A stretch of 64,000 nt of DNA from Shinella sp. H4-D48 (GTDB lineage: Bacteria; Pseudomonadota; Alphaproteobacteria; Rhizobiales; Rhizobiaceae): the NCBI RefSeq assembly GCF_022637395.1, contig NZ_CP093337.1:1534001-1598000 (forward strand), read 5' to 3'. Both the position numbers and the translations under genes were made by a program. A model generated the notes under the pieces. It was given only the letters and a program-made list of their open reading frames with translations, was not told the DNA's origin and ran no database searches. Positions 9,534-17,974 of the stretch are shown here, one piece after another. The first letter of the stretch is position 1, and each line of letters opens with the position of its first letter.

Positions 9534-10413
9534 GAACCGCCGGTATCTCCGAAGGCAGGCGGCCTGCGAAGCGATCCTCGTGGCGCTTGAAGAGGGCCAC
9601 GAGCCTGTCGAGCGCCAGGCGCATTTCCGGGCGATGGCGGTCGTCGTCGTTGACAACCAGCCAAAGCGGATGGGTGAGCGCCTCGATCGGATCACCGTCG
9701 CGTACGAGTGCCGGTAAGGCATCTCCCACAAAGGTCGGCAAAACGCCGCGCCCGGCGCCGCTGGCAATCAGCCGGTGGAGAATGTCGGGAGCATTCGTCC
9801 AGGTGTGGATCTGGTTCTCGTGGTGGCGGAACACCCATTTCTCGGGCTCCGCCGTGGCAACCTCTGTGCCGATGGACACCCAAGGCTGCTCCGCTCCGCC
9901 ATTGCTGTCTGCCGCGCGATAGACCGCGTAGGCCACGTCGACGGATTTGCGCACGGCGACATTGCCGCTCTTGGGCGCGTCGTGGAGAAGCGCGATCATG
10001 CTGTGGCGATGGGTAAGGTCGCCGATGGCCGAAAGCAGCTTGCAGCAGAGCCGGAAGTCGTCATCCTTGGTTCTGAGCTCGGCGAGATTGTCGGCAATGA
10101 AGCCGGACAGCCAGATGTTGCCAGCGACCGATACGATGGGCAGCGTGAAGGCATCGCCGTGCCAGCGTGTGATATCGGCCGTCGTGCGGCGGATGGTCTG
10201 CACATGCTCGAACAGCACCGTACCGTCGGGCGCCAGCCGGTAGCCTTGCTGGCTGCGGATGAACAGCGTACGGCCCATGGAGCGCTCCAGCGCCAGCATG
10301 CGGCGCCCGATCGTCGGTGCGCTGATGCCGGTTATCGATGCGGCGCCCGCAAGTCCGCCTTCCGCCGCGACATGAAAGAAAAGCTGCAGATCGCTCCAGT
10401 CGACTTCCGACAT
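9511..10413 (-). CDS. LysR-family transcriptional regulator
   Basis: This 300-residue protein has a winged helix-turn-helix at residues ~5-65 (WSDLQLFFHVAAEGGLAGAA, then SAPTIGRRMLALE). The effector-binding domain follows but is less canonical than in most LysR proteins. The target and ligand are not evident. The convergent neighbour is gor; the divergent side holds only a doubtful small frame. The ATG at 10413 (MSEVDWSD) opens the HTH directly and was preferred to an in-frame start at 10494. Confidence 0.88.
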   Translation of the reverse strand: MSEVDWSDLQLFFHVAAEGGLAGAASITGISAPTIGRRMLALERSMGRTLFIRSQQGYRLAPDGTVLFEHVQTIRRTTADITRWHGDAFTLPIVSVAGNIWLSGFIADNLAELRTKDDDFRLCCKLLSAIGDLTHRHSMIALLHDAPKSGNVAVRKSVDVAYAVYRAADSNGGAEQPWVSIGTEVATAEPEKWVFRHHENQIHTWTNAPDILHRLIASGAGRGVLPTFVGDALPALVRDGDPIEALTHPLWLVVNDDDRHRPEMRLALDRLVALFKRHEDRFAGRLPSEIPAVLRSAGRS

Positions 10414-10560
10414 TTCCGGTCCCTCGTTCACACCATCCTTCTTAGCGCAAAATGAGCTGATCGGCATCGGTCGCCGATGAAACGGGCGTTTCATTCGCGC
10501 ATCTACGAAGTTTCGACGCCAGTCGCTAGCTCATGACGGACACCACGATAGGAGTTTGCC

Positions 10561-10788
10561 ATGAGCCCGGAATGGATGATCGCCTTCGACAGACAGGAGG
10601 CCAAGTTGCATGGAACGAAACGCACGTCTTTGGCCGATCCGCTTGAGAGGACGGATTGGCAGGGCTTCCAGTGGGTGAATGCTCTGTTGAGCCGCATGGT
10701 CGCTGTCGGCGGGCAGCGGCCGGCGAAATCAAGACAAAGTACTGTTTCCAGATGGATATTCGCTTCCGAAGTGTCTCGGCGTCGCTGA
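10561..10788 (+). CDS. doubtful small open frame, 75 residues
   Basis: A 75-residue frame starts at an ATG with TAGGAG seven bases upstream, divergent from the LysR regulator. The product (MSPEWMIAFDRQEAK at its start) matches no family I know; the C-terminal third is Arg/Ser-rich and looks like out-of-frame sequence. It may be a decayed gene or the start of a frameshifted one. I include it because of the ribosome site and position, not the protein. Confidence 0.25.
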   Translation: MSPEWMIAFDRQEAKLHGTKRTSLADPLERTDWQGFQWVNALLSRMVAVGGQRPAKSRQSTVSRWIFASEVSRRR

Positions 10789-10971
10789 CAGGCAACGGCG
10801 CTGCGTTATCCTGTGCTTTACCGCCTGTTACCGGGATGGCGCAGCCGTCGCAATTGCGTTACAGGCGCTGGAACTGCGGCTATGCAAGAACCATCTAACG
10901 GTTTATAAGCCCGCATCTTCAAACGGAGAGGCGCCCCCCGGTTTTCGGGCGTTTCAGGACAGGTGAGTATC
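10789..10971 (+). other. leader region of the DAHP synthase gene
   Basis: This 183-base stretch precedes the DAHP synthase gene. It contains an imperfect 10-bp hairpin (CGCCTGTTAC at 10822-10831 and GTTACAGGCG at 10858-10867, one mismatch) and a -10-like TATAAG near 10903. No T-run follows the hairpin, so it does not look like a simple attenuator. Confidence 0.35.
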
Positions 10972-12345
10972 ATGGCACAGAATTGGACCCCGACCAGCTG
11001 GCGGCAGAAGCCCATCCAGCAGGTTCCGGAATATCCCGATCTCGCCGCATTGGCGGCGACCGAAGAGCGCCTCGCGAAGTTTCCGCCGCTCGTCTTCGCC
11101 GGTGAGGCACGTCGCCTCAAGGCATCGCTCGCCAATGTCGCAGAAGGCAAGGGCTTCCTGCTGCAGGGCGGCGATTGCGCCGAGAGCTTCGCCGAACACG
11201 GTGCCGATACGATCCGCGACTTCTTCCGCGCCTTCCTCCAGATGGCCGTGGTCCTGACCTTCGGCGCCCAGCAGCCGGTGGTGAAGGTCGGCCGCATCGC
11301 CGGCCAGTTCGCCAAGCCGCGCTCCTCGGGCATCGAGAAGCAGGGTGACGTGTCGCTGCCGTCCTACCGTGGCGATATCATCAACGGCATCGAGTTCACC
11401 GAGGAAGCCCGCATTCCGAACCCGGAACGCCAGATCATGGCCTACCGCCAATCGGCCGCGACGCTGAACCTGCTGCGCGCCTTCGCGATGGGCGGCTACG
11501 CCAATCTCGACAACGTGCACCAGTGGATGCTCGGCTTCGTCAAGGACAGCCCGCAGGCTGAGCGCTACCGCAAGCTCGCCGACCGGATTTCCGAGACCAT
11601 GGACTTCATGAAGGCCATCGGCATTACCTCGGAGAACCATCCGAACCTGCGCGAGACGGATTTCTTCACCAGCCACGAGGCTCTGCTGCTCGGCTACGAG
11701 CAGGCGCTGACCCGTGTCGATTCCACGTCGGGCGACTGGTATGCGACCTCCGGCCATATGATCTGGATCGGCGACCGCACGCGCCAGGCCGATCACGCGC
11801 ATATCGAATATTGCCGCGGCATCAAGAACCCGCTCGGCCTCAAATGCGGCCCGTCGCTGACCGGCGATGGCCTGCTGGAGTTGATCGACCTGCTCAACCC
11901 GTCGAACGAGGCCGGCCGTCTGACGCTGATCTGCCGCTTCGGCCATGACAAGGTCGCGGACAACCTGCCGAAGCTCATCCGCGCCGTCGAGCGTGAGGGC
12001 AAGAAGGTCGTCTGGTCATGCGATCCGATGCACGGCAACACGATCACGCTCAACAACTACAAGACGCGTCCGTTCGAGCGCATCCTGTCGGAAGTCGAAA
12101 GCTTCTTCCAGATCCATCGTTCGGAAGGCACGCATCCAGGCGGCATCCATATCGAGATGACCGGTAATGACGTGACAGAATGCACCGGCGGCGCGCGTGC
12201 GCTGTCGGGTGACGATCTCGCCGATCGCTACCACACGCATTGCGATCCGCGCCTCAATGCCGATCAGGCGCTCGAACTCGCCTTCCTTCTTGCCGAGCGC
12301 ATGAAGGGCGGTCGCGATGAAAAGCGCATGGTCGTGAACGGCTGA
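10972..12345 (+). CDS. aroG: class II 3-deoxy-7-phosphoheptulonate synthase
   Basis: This 457-residue enzyme joins phosphoenolpyruvate and erythrose 4-phosphate, the first step of the shikimate pathway to aromatic amino acids. It belongs to the plant-like (class II) family: N-terminal [19 protein letters not shown], the metal-binding Cys in [13 protein letters not shown], and conserved [24 protein letters not shown] and GGIHIEMTG. It shows none of the short class I AroF/G/H architecture, so allosteric control is likely to differ from E. coli. The name varies between rhizobial genomes (aroF or aroG). The ATG at 10972 lies two codons after an in-frame GTG and has AGGTGA upstream. Confidence 0.95.
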   Translation: MAQNWTPTSWRQKPIQQVPEYPDLAALAATEERLAKFPPLVFAGEARRLKASLANVAEGKGFLLQGGDCAESFAEHGADTIRDFFRAFLQMAVVLTFGAQQPVVKVGRIAGQFAKPRSSGIEKQGDVSLPSYRGDIINGIEFTEEARIPNPERQIMAYRQSAATLNLLRAFAMGGYANLDNVHQWMLGFVKDSPQAERYRKLADRISETMDFMKAIGITSENHPNLRETDFFTSHEALLLGYEQALTRVDSTSGDWYATSGHMIWIGDRTRQADHAHIEYCRGIKNPLGLKCGPSLTGDGLLELIDLLNPSNEAGRLTLICRFGHDKVADNLPKLIRAVEREGKKVVWSCDPMHGNTITLNNYKTRPFERILSEVESFFQIHRSEGTHPGGIHIEMTGNDVTECTGGARALSGDDLADRYHTHCDPRLNADQALELAFLLAERMKGGRDEKRMVVNG

Positions 12346-12420
12346 TCGCCTTTCGTTCACGCTTCGGTTCCCTCGATGAGCGGGGCTGATGCAAGCATTC
12401 AGGAATGTGAATTTGACAGG

Positions 12421-12453
12421 ACCGGGCCGGCTGGACAAGCTGGCCCGGTTTTC
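12421..12453 (+). terminator. intrinsic terminator after the DAHP synthase gene
   Basis: ACCGGGCC / GGCCCGGT outer stem followed by TTTTCGTTT, about 75 bases after the stop codon. Confidence 0.7.
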
Positions 12454-12489
12454 GTTTGCGCGCTTGCGCATGCCAGGAAAAGAGGGATC

Positions 12490-12885
12490 ATGAGCGAAGT
12501 TCATTCGGGGCACTGTCTGTGCGGCGCGGTGCGGTTTCGTACCTCCGGTCCGCTGCGCGCGGTGACGGCGTGCCATTGCAGCCAGTGCCGCCGCCAGACC
12601 GGGCATTTCTACGCGGCAACCAACGTCACCGATGACCGGCTTGAGGTCGAGGGCGCAGAGGGCATCACCTGGTATAGGGCGAGCGAGGCGGCAAGCCGCG
12701 GTTTCTGTCGCACCTGCGGTTCCGCGCTGTTCTGGAAGGCCGACGGATCGAACAACACCTCCATCATGGTGGGCGCCTTCGACCTGCCGACGGGATTGGC
12801 CATTGGCAAGCATATCTTCTGCGCCGACAAGGGCGATTATTACGAGATCGAGGGCGACGCGCCGCGTTTTGCTGCTGCGCGGTAA
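12490..12885 (+). CDS. GFA/CENP-V-family zinc protein
   Basis: This 131-residue protein has the Mss4-like zinc fold of the glutathione-dependent formaldehyde-activating (GFA, DUF636) family. Zinc ligands are visible in CLCGAVRF (9-16), CHCSQCRR (28-35) and CRTCGSALF near 74-82. Members act, or are proposed to act, on S-hydroxymethylglutathione or related thiol adducts, but most of this large family is uncharacterised, so substrate is open. The ATG at 12490 follows AGAGGG. The upstream terminator suggests its own promoter. Confidence 0.88.
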   Translation: MSEVHSGHCLCGAVRFRTSGPLRAVTACHCSQCRRQTGHFYAATNVTDDRLEVEGAEGITWYRASEAASRGFCRTCGSALFWKADGSNNTSIMVGAFDLPTGLAIGKHIFCADKGDYYEIEGDAPRFAAAR

Positions 12886-12899
12886 GTTCTGTCGCCGTT

Positions 12900-14615
12900 C
12901 TACTGCACCAAAGCGGGCCGCTGACAGCGAACGCCCGTCACGCGGATATCGGCCTCGCCGATGCGAACGCCGACGACCAGCAAAAGATTGTAGATCAGCT
13001 CGTCGATGGCCGGCGTTACCGCGCCGAGCGTCGAGGCCAGTGCGGCGGTGATCACCTTCGGCGTGCCGAGCGTGAGGAAAAGGACCTGGATGTCGAGGTC
13101 GAGATTTTCGAGCAAGGACTTCGTGATTGAGGTGAGGGCGTCGCGCGTTGAGGCGGTTTTCGTGGTGCGCGCCGCGATCTCCGTCGGCGAGAAGGTGAGC
13201 TTGCTCCTGGTCAGGTTCTGGGCCTCGACATGGGCGATCGCATCAATGTTGAGCAGACCGGAATCGACGATGCGGGCCTTCTTGACGCGCGGTTCGGTCG
13301 AGAAGTTGGAGAGCACGGACGGGTCGACTGCGCCGATGGCGATTTCGGCGAGCCCCGGCACGGCGTCGATGGTGACGTTTGCATTGGCCGTGGTGCCGCC
13401 AAGGCAGCGGATATCGGCAAGTTTTGCCTCGGAGGCCGCAACCTCCACATAGAGCGGCAGCTTGATGCGGATGCCGGCAAGTGCCGAAAGCCCATCGACG
13501 CTAATCTCGATGGCAAGGCGCGTCTGGGCGCTGCGTACCGCGCTGCCGGGCGCGCCGAGACGATGGGCCGGTGTTTCCACCGGCGGCTCACCGACGGCCA
13601 GAGCCACCTTGACGCCGGCAAGGCCCGGCACGCCCGCGCCGAGATCGAGCGCTACCTGGTTCGTGCCGTTGGCGAGGGCCGCACCGGCGGATACGATCTG
13701 CATGGCGTTGATCGACATATCCCAGTCGCCGCCCGTTGCGACTGCGATCCCCTTCTTCGGGTCGAGGTTGAGAATGCGGGCAAGCGGCAGCTTGACCTTG
13801 CTCTTGCTCGTTGCCTGCTCGAGGGAGCGCAGCGCCGAATTGACGGTGCTCGACAGACCTTGCACGGCGCGCATGGAGGCCAGCAGGTCCGGCATGGTGA
13901 TGCCAGCGTTCAGCACGTCCTCATAGGTCCCGGCCGTCAGGTTGAGTTTTGTCGCGACGGCCTTGAGAAACGGCTGAATGGCGATGTCGGTATCGACGAG
14001 CGCCCGGTAATCCATGACCTTCAGCGATATGTTGGTGCCGAGAAGCTTGCCGAGCAGCGCGTTCAGGATGCCGTCGTTCAGGCTTGCGAGCCGCGTTCCG
14101 ACCGAGAAAGCCGCCGTCTTGGTGCGCGAGGCCGCACCTGTGGCCGAAAGCACCGGCGAGCGTGGTATGAAGATCGAGGCGACGAAGAGGTCTGCCGGGC
14201 GTGTCAGCCGCACACGCGCGGCATCTGCGTCTGTCGTTGCGGGTTTGAACCGGTCCTGCGGCAGCAGGTCGGGATCGGCGACGTAGCGGCCGCGCTCGAC
14301 CGTGGCCTCGACGACGGTTGCTTTGCCGAGGTCAAGCGACCGGTCCGCGGGGAGGGACAGGCCGTTCCTTCCCGTGACATTGGCCGGCACGCGATTGAGC
14401 GAGAAGAAGGCGGCCGCGGCCTTCTCGGCTTCCACGACGTTCGAGGCGGCTGCGATGGCGGCCAGATCTGCATCGGCCTGAAGCGCACGCTGCTGCACCG
14501 TGAGGTAACCGAAGTCCACGCCGAGCGCGAGCGAGAACACCATCAGCGGCAGGCTGAGGGCGGCGAGCGTGCCGATATTGCCGGCGCGGTCCTTGATGAA
14601 GGGAAGGCGTTCCAT
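12900..14615 (-). CDS. TadG-like pilus/secretion-associated protein
   Basis: This 571-residue protein has an N-terminal Flp/TadG-type leader: a charged start, then a hydrophobic segment (GTLAALSLPLMVFSLALGVD, residues 13-32), followed by a long extracytoplasmic part. The N-terminal region resembles the putative Flp-pilus-assembly TadE/G domain; the rest has few recognisable motifs and two late cysteines (near 417 and 566). The ATG at 14615 is one base after the stop of the upstream TadE-like gene, with GGGAGG ten bases upstream, so the two are translated from one mRNA. No tad ATPase or flp pilin gene is present nearby. Confidence 0.8.
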   Translation of the reverse strand: MERLPFIKDRAGNIGTLAALSLPLMVFSLALGVDFGYLTVQQRALQADADLAAIAAASNVVEAEKAAAAFFSLNRVPANVTGRNGLSLPADRSLDLGKATVVEATVERGRYVADPDLLPQDRFKPATTDADAARVRLTRPADLFVASIFIPRSPVLSATGAASRTKTAAFSVGTRLASLNDGILNALLGKLLGTNISLKVMDYRALVDTDIAIQPFLKAVATKLNLTAGTYEDVLNAGITMPDLLASMRAVQGLSSTVNSALRSLEQATSKSKVKLPLARILNLDPKKGIAVATGGDWDMSINAMQIVSAGAALANGTNQVALDLGAGVPGLAGVKVALAVGEPPVETPAHRLGAPGSAVRSAQTRLAIEISVDGLSALAGIRIKLPLYVEVAASEAKLADIRCLGGTTANANVTIDAVPGLAEIAIGAVDPSVLSNFSTEPRVKKARIVDSGLLNIDAIAHVEAQNLTRSKLTFSPTEIAARTTKTASTRDALTSITKSLLENLDLDIQVLFLTLGTPKVITAALASTLGAVTPAIDELIYNLLLVVGVRIGEADIRVTGVRCQRPALVQ

Positions 14616-14616
14616 C

Positions 14617-15039
14617 TCACATGCCTCCCACGCGCACCGTCGCATAGCGGCGGATCTCTTCCTGCGGCAGGGCGAAGGTGAAGAGCTTCCAGATCGGCAG
14701 GTCGCTTGAATCGTAGGCGATGGTCACGGTGAACTGGTCGGGATTGCCCGGATCGTCCGCGACCACGACCTGCATCTTCGCGCGGTTGATGAAGGAATAG
14801 TCGAAGCGCGAGGCGTCGAGATAGCGGTTGACTAGCGTGACGCGCTCCGCCGGATTAAGGCCAGCCACCGCAGTGCGCGCCGCATCGGCCGCGATCTGCT
14901 GTACCGAGTGTGTCACGCTGAGATAGATGCCGTAGGCGATCATCGTAAACAGCGCCAGGAAGAACAGCGGCGCGATGATCGCGAATTCCAGCGCCGAGGT
15001 GCCGGCGCGGTCTTTCGACAGACGGGCGAGGGCGTGCAT
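14617..15039 (-). CDS. TadE-like pseudopilin
   Basis: This 140-residue protein carries the TadE signature near the N-terminus: DRAGTSALEFAIIAPLFFLA, where the conserved Glu (ALEFA) follows the processing region and begins the membrane helix (residues ~16-40). TadE proteins are minor pseudopilins of Flp/Tad systems processed by a prepilin peptidase. It has a good ribosome site (GGAGGAGATGTC before the ATG) and is coupled to the TadG-like gene downstream. Confidence 0.86.
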   Translation of the reverse strand: MHALARLSKDRAGTSALEFAIIAPLFFLALFTMIAYGIYLSVTHSVQQIAADAARTAVAGLNPAERVTLVNRYLDASRFDYSFINRAKMQVVVADDPGNPDQFTVTIAYDSSDLPIWKLFTFALPQEEIRRYATVRVGGM

Positions 15040-15178
15040 GACATCTCCTCCATTGGATGGTCGCGGTCAGGCATTTCCGCATCCGGGAGGGATGCACGTT
15101 TATCGTGCATCGAAAGTCTTAATTTCCTCTATAGATTGATTTTTGAGATTATCGCATGCCTTAGGTTGCGTCCGGTAG

Positions 15179-15709
15179 TCATTCCTTTTGCCGCAAGACG
15201 TCATGCAGGCGCAGCACTTCCATCTTCAGTGCGGCGATCTCGTTGAGGAAGTGCGTGTCGATCTTGTGATGAAGCGCCATCAGTTCGATCTCCGCTTTCA
15301 GGTTCACCTCGTAGTCCTTCGACGCCTCGAAGCGGTCGCGCATGGCCTGGCGGTTCTGCGACATCATGATGATCGGCGCCTGTAACGCCGCCACCATGGA
15401 GAGAACGAGATTGAGGAAGATGAAGGGGTAGGGGTCGAACGCCTCGCGGGTGAGGATGATGGTATTGAGGACCGTCCAGACAAGCAGGAAGATGATGAAG
15501 GCGATAATGAAGGTCCAGGAACCGCCAACGCGGGCGATGGTATCGGCCACGCGCTCGCCGACCGATTGCTTGGACTCGTACGCCGCGTTGGTATCCTCGG
15601 CGAGAATACGCCCGGCGCGCGAGTTGAGAAGAACCTGGCGTTCGGTCTCATCCAGATGTTCGGCGGGTTTGCCGAAAAGGACCTGCGCGGCGTCGTCGAG
15701 AGATTTCAT
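15179..15709 (-). CDS. DUF1003 membrane protein
   Basis: This 176-residue protein has two membrane helices, around 64-86 (WTFIIAFIIFLLVWTVLN) and 93-117. Between and after them lies the DUF1003 hallmark DPYPFIFLNLVLSMVAA, followed by QAPIIMMSQNRQ and a cytoplasmic coiled-coil tail with HKIDTHFLNEI. The function of the family is unknown. It is separated by 55 bases from the downstream sulfatase on the same strand's 3' side. Confidence 0.9.
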   Translation of the reverse strand: MKSLDDAAQVLFGKPAEHLDETERQVLLNSRAGRILAEDTNAAYESKQSVGERVADTIARVGGSWTFIIAFIIFLLVWTVLNTIILTREAFDPYPFIFLNLVLSMVAALQAPIIMMSQNRQAMRDRFEASKDYEVNLKAEIELMALHHKIDTHFLNEIAALKMEVLRLHDVLRQKE

Positions 15710-15764
15710 GGTTGGGCTCCGAAAAAGCGAATCGGAGCCTAACCTAGCGCTTTTCCGGCGAAAA

Positions 15765-17711
15765 TCAGTAGCCCGCGCTCATCAGTTCCGCATGGGAATC
15801 GAAGAACCGTTCCAGGCCGTATTGTTTGCCGAACATGATGTCGTGCTGCAGGAAGCGGAAATCGCGCACCAGCGGGTCGATCGTCTTCTTGCGCGACCAG
15901 TCGGTCGTTGCCTTGCCCTTGGCGTCGATCAGCATGTAGCGGTCGATGACGCGCAACTTGTCGTGCACGGCGCCGAGGAAGCCCGTGTAGTAGGGATGTT
16001 CGAAGCCGGCTTCCTTGAGGACGTAGTAGGAAAGGAACGCCGGGCTGATCGTGCCGATATCCTTCTGGGCGCCGGTCTTGTTGGACCAGACGACGAGCGG
16101 GGTCTCGTGTTCCTTCTTCATCTGCTCGGGCGTACCCTTGCGCGAGGCTGTGACGCCCTTCATGTAGCCGGAATTCTGATAGACCGTGTTGAGCGGCGGC
16201 AGATGATCGCCGAAGACGACGATGATCGTCTCGCGGTCGCGCTGCTTCGCCCAGTCCATCAGCATCTTGAGGCTGTCGTCGGCTTCCTTCACGCCCTGCG
16301 CATAACTTGCCAGCATGCGCTCGCTGCGCGGATCGAGCTTGCCATCGACACCGATATCGGTCTTGGCGTAACGGCCATCGTCATAGGGGCCGTGGCCCTG
16401 GAGCGTGACGGTGAAGAAGAAGAACGGATCTTCCTGCATGTCGGCCTGGCGGATGATTTCCTTCGTCAGCGCCTCGTCAGACGTGAAGTTGCCACGCTTC
16501 GCCAGGGGCGGCATCTTGTCGACATCCTTGAAGGTCTCGAAACCGAACGCCTTGTAGACGCTGGAGCGATTCCAGAACCAGCCCGAGAACGGGTGGATGG
16601 CGCGTGCCGTATAACCCTCCGCGCGGAAGAAGGTGGCGAGCGAAGGGATCGGCTTGCGCACATACTGCTGGTAGGGAATGCTGCCCGTCGGCAGGAAGGC
16701 ATTGGAGAAGCCCGTCAGCGCCTCGAATTCGACATTGGCGGTGAGGCCGCCGAATTCCGGCGAGAAGACGTTGCCGCCCTCGTTTTCGCGGATGACCGGC
16801 ATCGGGTCGGGCGAAAGCTTCACGCTCTCCAGCCGCGTCGGATCCCAGAGCGACTCGCTCATGACGACAATGACGTCGGGCTTGGTGCGATGGGAGGTGC
16901 CGGCAGGCAGAGGCTTGGACGGAATCTTGTCGATGGCATCAACCATGTAGCCCGAGGGGGCCTGCACATTGGCCATGGGCAGGTTGATGGCGAAGGCCAT
17001 CATGAAGCCGTTGTGACGGTAGTTCTCGGCCTGATCCCACATGATCGGGAAAATCTTCAGGCGGTCGCGCATCCAGGAGAACTCATTGTAGTCCATGATG
17101 GAGGCGAAGCCGGCAAGCAGCGGCACCGCAAGCGCAAGGCGCGCCAGACGTTCCTTGCGGGTCAGCGGACGGAACCGGCGCCAGGCAAAGATCCACAGGC
17201 CGATAAGGCCTGCGACGCCCATGGCGACGGCAAGCGCGAGCGCGGCCGCGGTCCATGGACGGTCCTGCACCAGCACGGGCATCAGTTCTAGGATCTGGCG
17301 GCCGAAAAGCAGGTCGGTCGGGTAGAGCGGATCGGTGAGAAAGACCTGCTTCTGCTGCGAAATCACGCCCATCAGGATAACGAGGGGCGAGACCAGCAGC
17401 ACGGCCTTGTGCTGCCGCCCGATCAGCGCATCCAGCGCGAGATAGAGTAGAAAGAACACGCCCGTCGTCGTCCAGCCGGGCTGCTGGAGATTGGTGAGAT
17501 AGACGTAGGTCTGCTGGATGGAGCCGCGCGTGATAAGCTCGATTGCGACCACCGTGGCGAGCGCCAGAATGCCGGAGACGATCAGGGATCGCATAACCGC
17601 CAGCGTCTTGGCGTGGCGCGCGAGAAAACCCACCCTGTCAGGATGTTTCCCCGTGGCTTCGATTGCCACCGCTGCGGTCGTGAACAGGGCCAAGGCCTTC
17701 TCCGATTTCAC
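15765..17711 (-). CDS. LTA synthase-like membrane sulfatase / phosphoglycerol transferase
   Basis: This 648-residue protein has about five N-terminal membrane helices (roughly residues 39-205) and a large periplasmic alkaline phosphatase-superfamily domain. Catalytic landmarks are KPDVIVVMSESLWDPT near 280-295, with a metal-binding Glu and Ser at the usual nucleophile region, HGPYDD near 440, and VFGDHLPPLN near 505. This is the fold of lipoteichoic acid synthase and of OpgB/MdoB, which move phosphoglycerol onto periplasmic glucans; in rhizobia a phosphoglycerol transferase for cyclic glucans is plausible. The start is uncertain: GTG at 17711 or ATG at 17597. Confidence 0.85.
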   Translation of the reverse strand: MKSEKALALFTTAAVAIEATGKHPDRVGFLARHAKTLAVMRSLIVSGILALATVVAIELITRGSIQQTYVYLTNLQQPGWTTTGVFFLLYLALDALIGRQHKAVLLVSPLVILMGVISQQKQVFLTDPLYPTDLLFGRQILELMPVLVQDRPWTAAALALAVAMGVAGLIGLWIFAWRRFRPLTRKERLARLALAVPLLAGFASIMDYNEFSWMRDRLKIFPIMWDQAENYRHNGFMMAFAINLPMANVQAPSGYMVDAIDKIPSKPLPAGTSHRTKPDVIVVMSESLWDPTRLESVKLSPDPMPVIRENEGGNVFSPEFGGLTANVEFEALTGFSNAFLPTGSIPYQQYVRKPIPSLATFFRAEGYTARAIHPFSGWFWNRSSVYKAFGFETFKDVDKMPPLAKRGNFTSDEALTKEIIRQADMQEDPFFFFTVTLQGHGPYDDGRYAKTDIGVDGKLDPRSERMLASYAQGVKEADDSLKMLMDWAKQRDRETIIVVFGDHLPPLNTVYQNSGYMKGVTASRKGTPEQMKKEHETPLVVWSNKTGAQKDIGTISPAFLSYYVLKEAGFEHPYYTGFLGAVHDKLRVIDRYMLIDAKGKATTDWSRKKTIDPLVRDFRFLQHDIMFGKQYGLERFFDSHAELMSAGY

Positions 17712-17974
17712 AAAACTTTCGTCTCTCTGTCATATGGATGTCATCTTGAACAGGAGATGAACGCTTCCCTTAACGTTGCCCACACGCTTTGGTTCAGTCT
17801 GTTGCCGCGCAGCAATGGTTGTCGGCTGCATGCCCGCTTGCGGGCTTTCACAACAGGGATTTCCAATCGGCGCTGCTGTTCATTCCCAAAGCTTGCAGGA
17901 TGCTCTAAAGAGCTTGCGACGGTTCGAGCGTGTGGCCTGCACGACCGGACACAAGAGGAGACGGGTCCGCAGAG

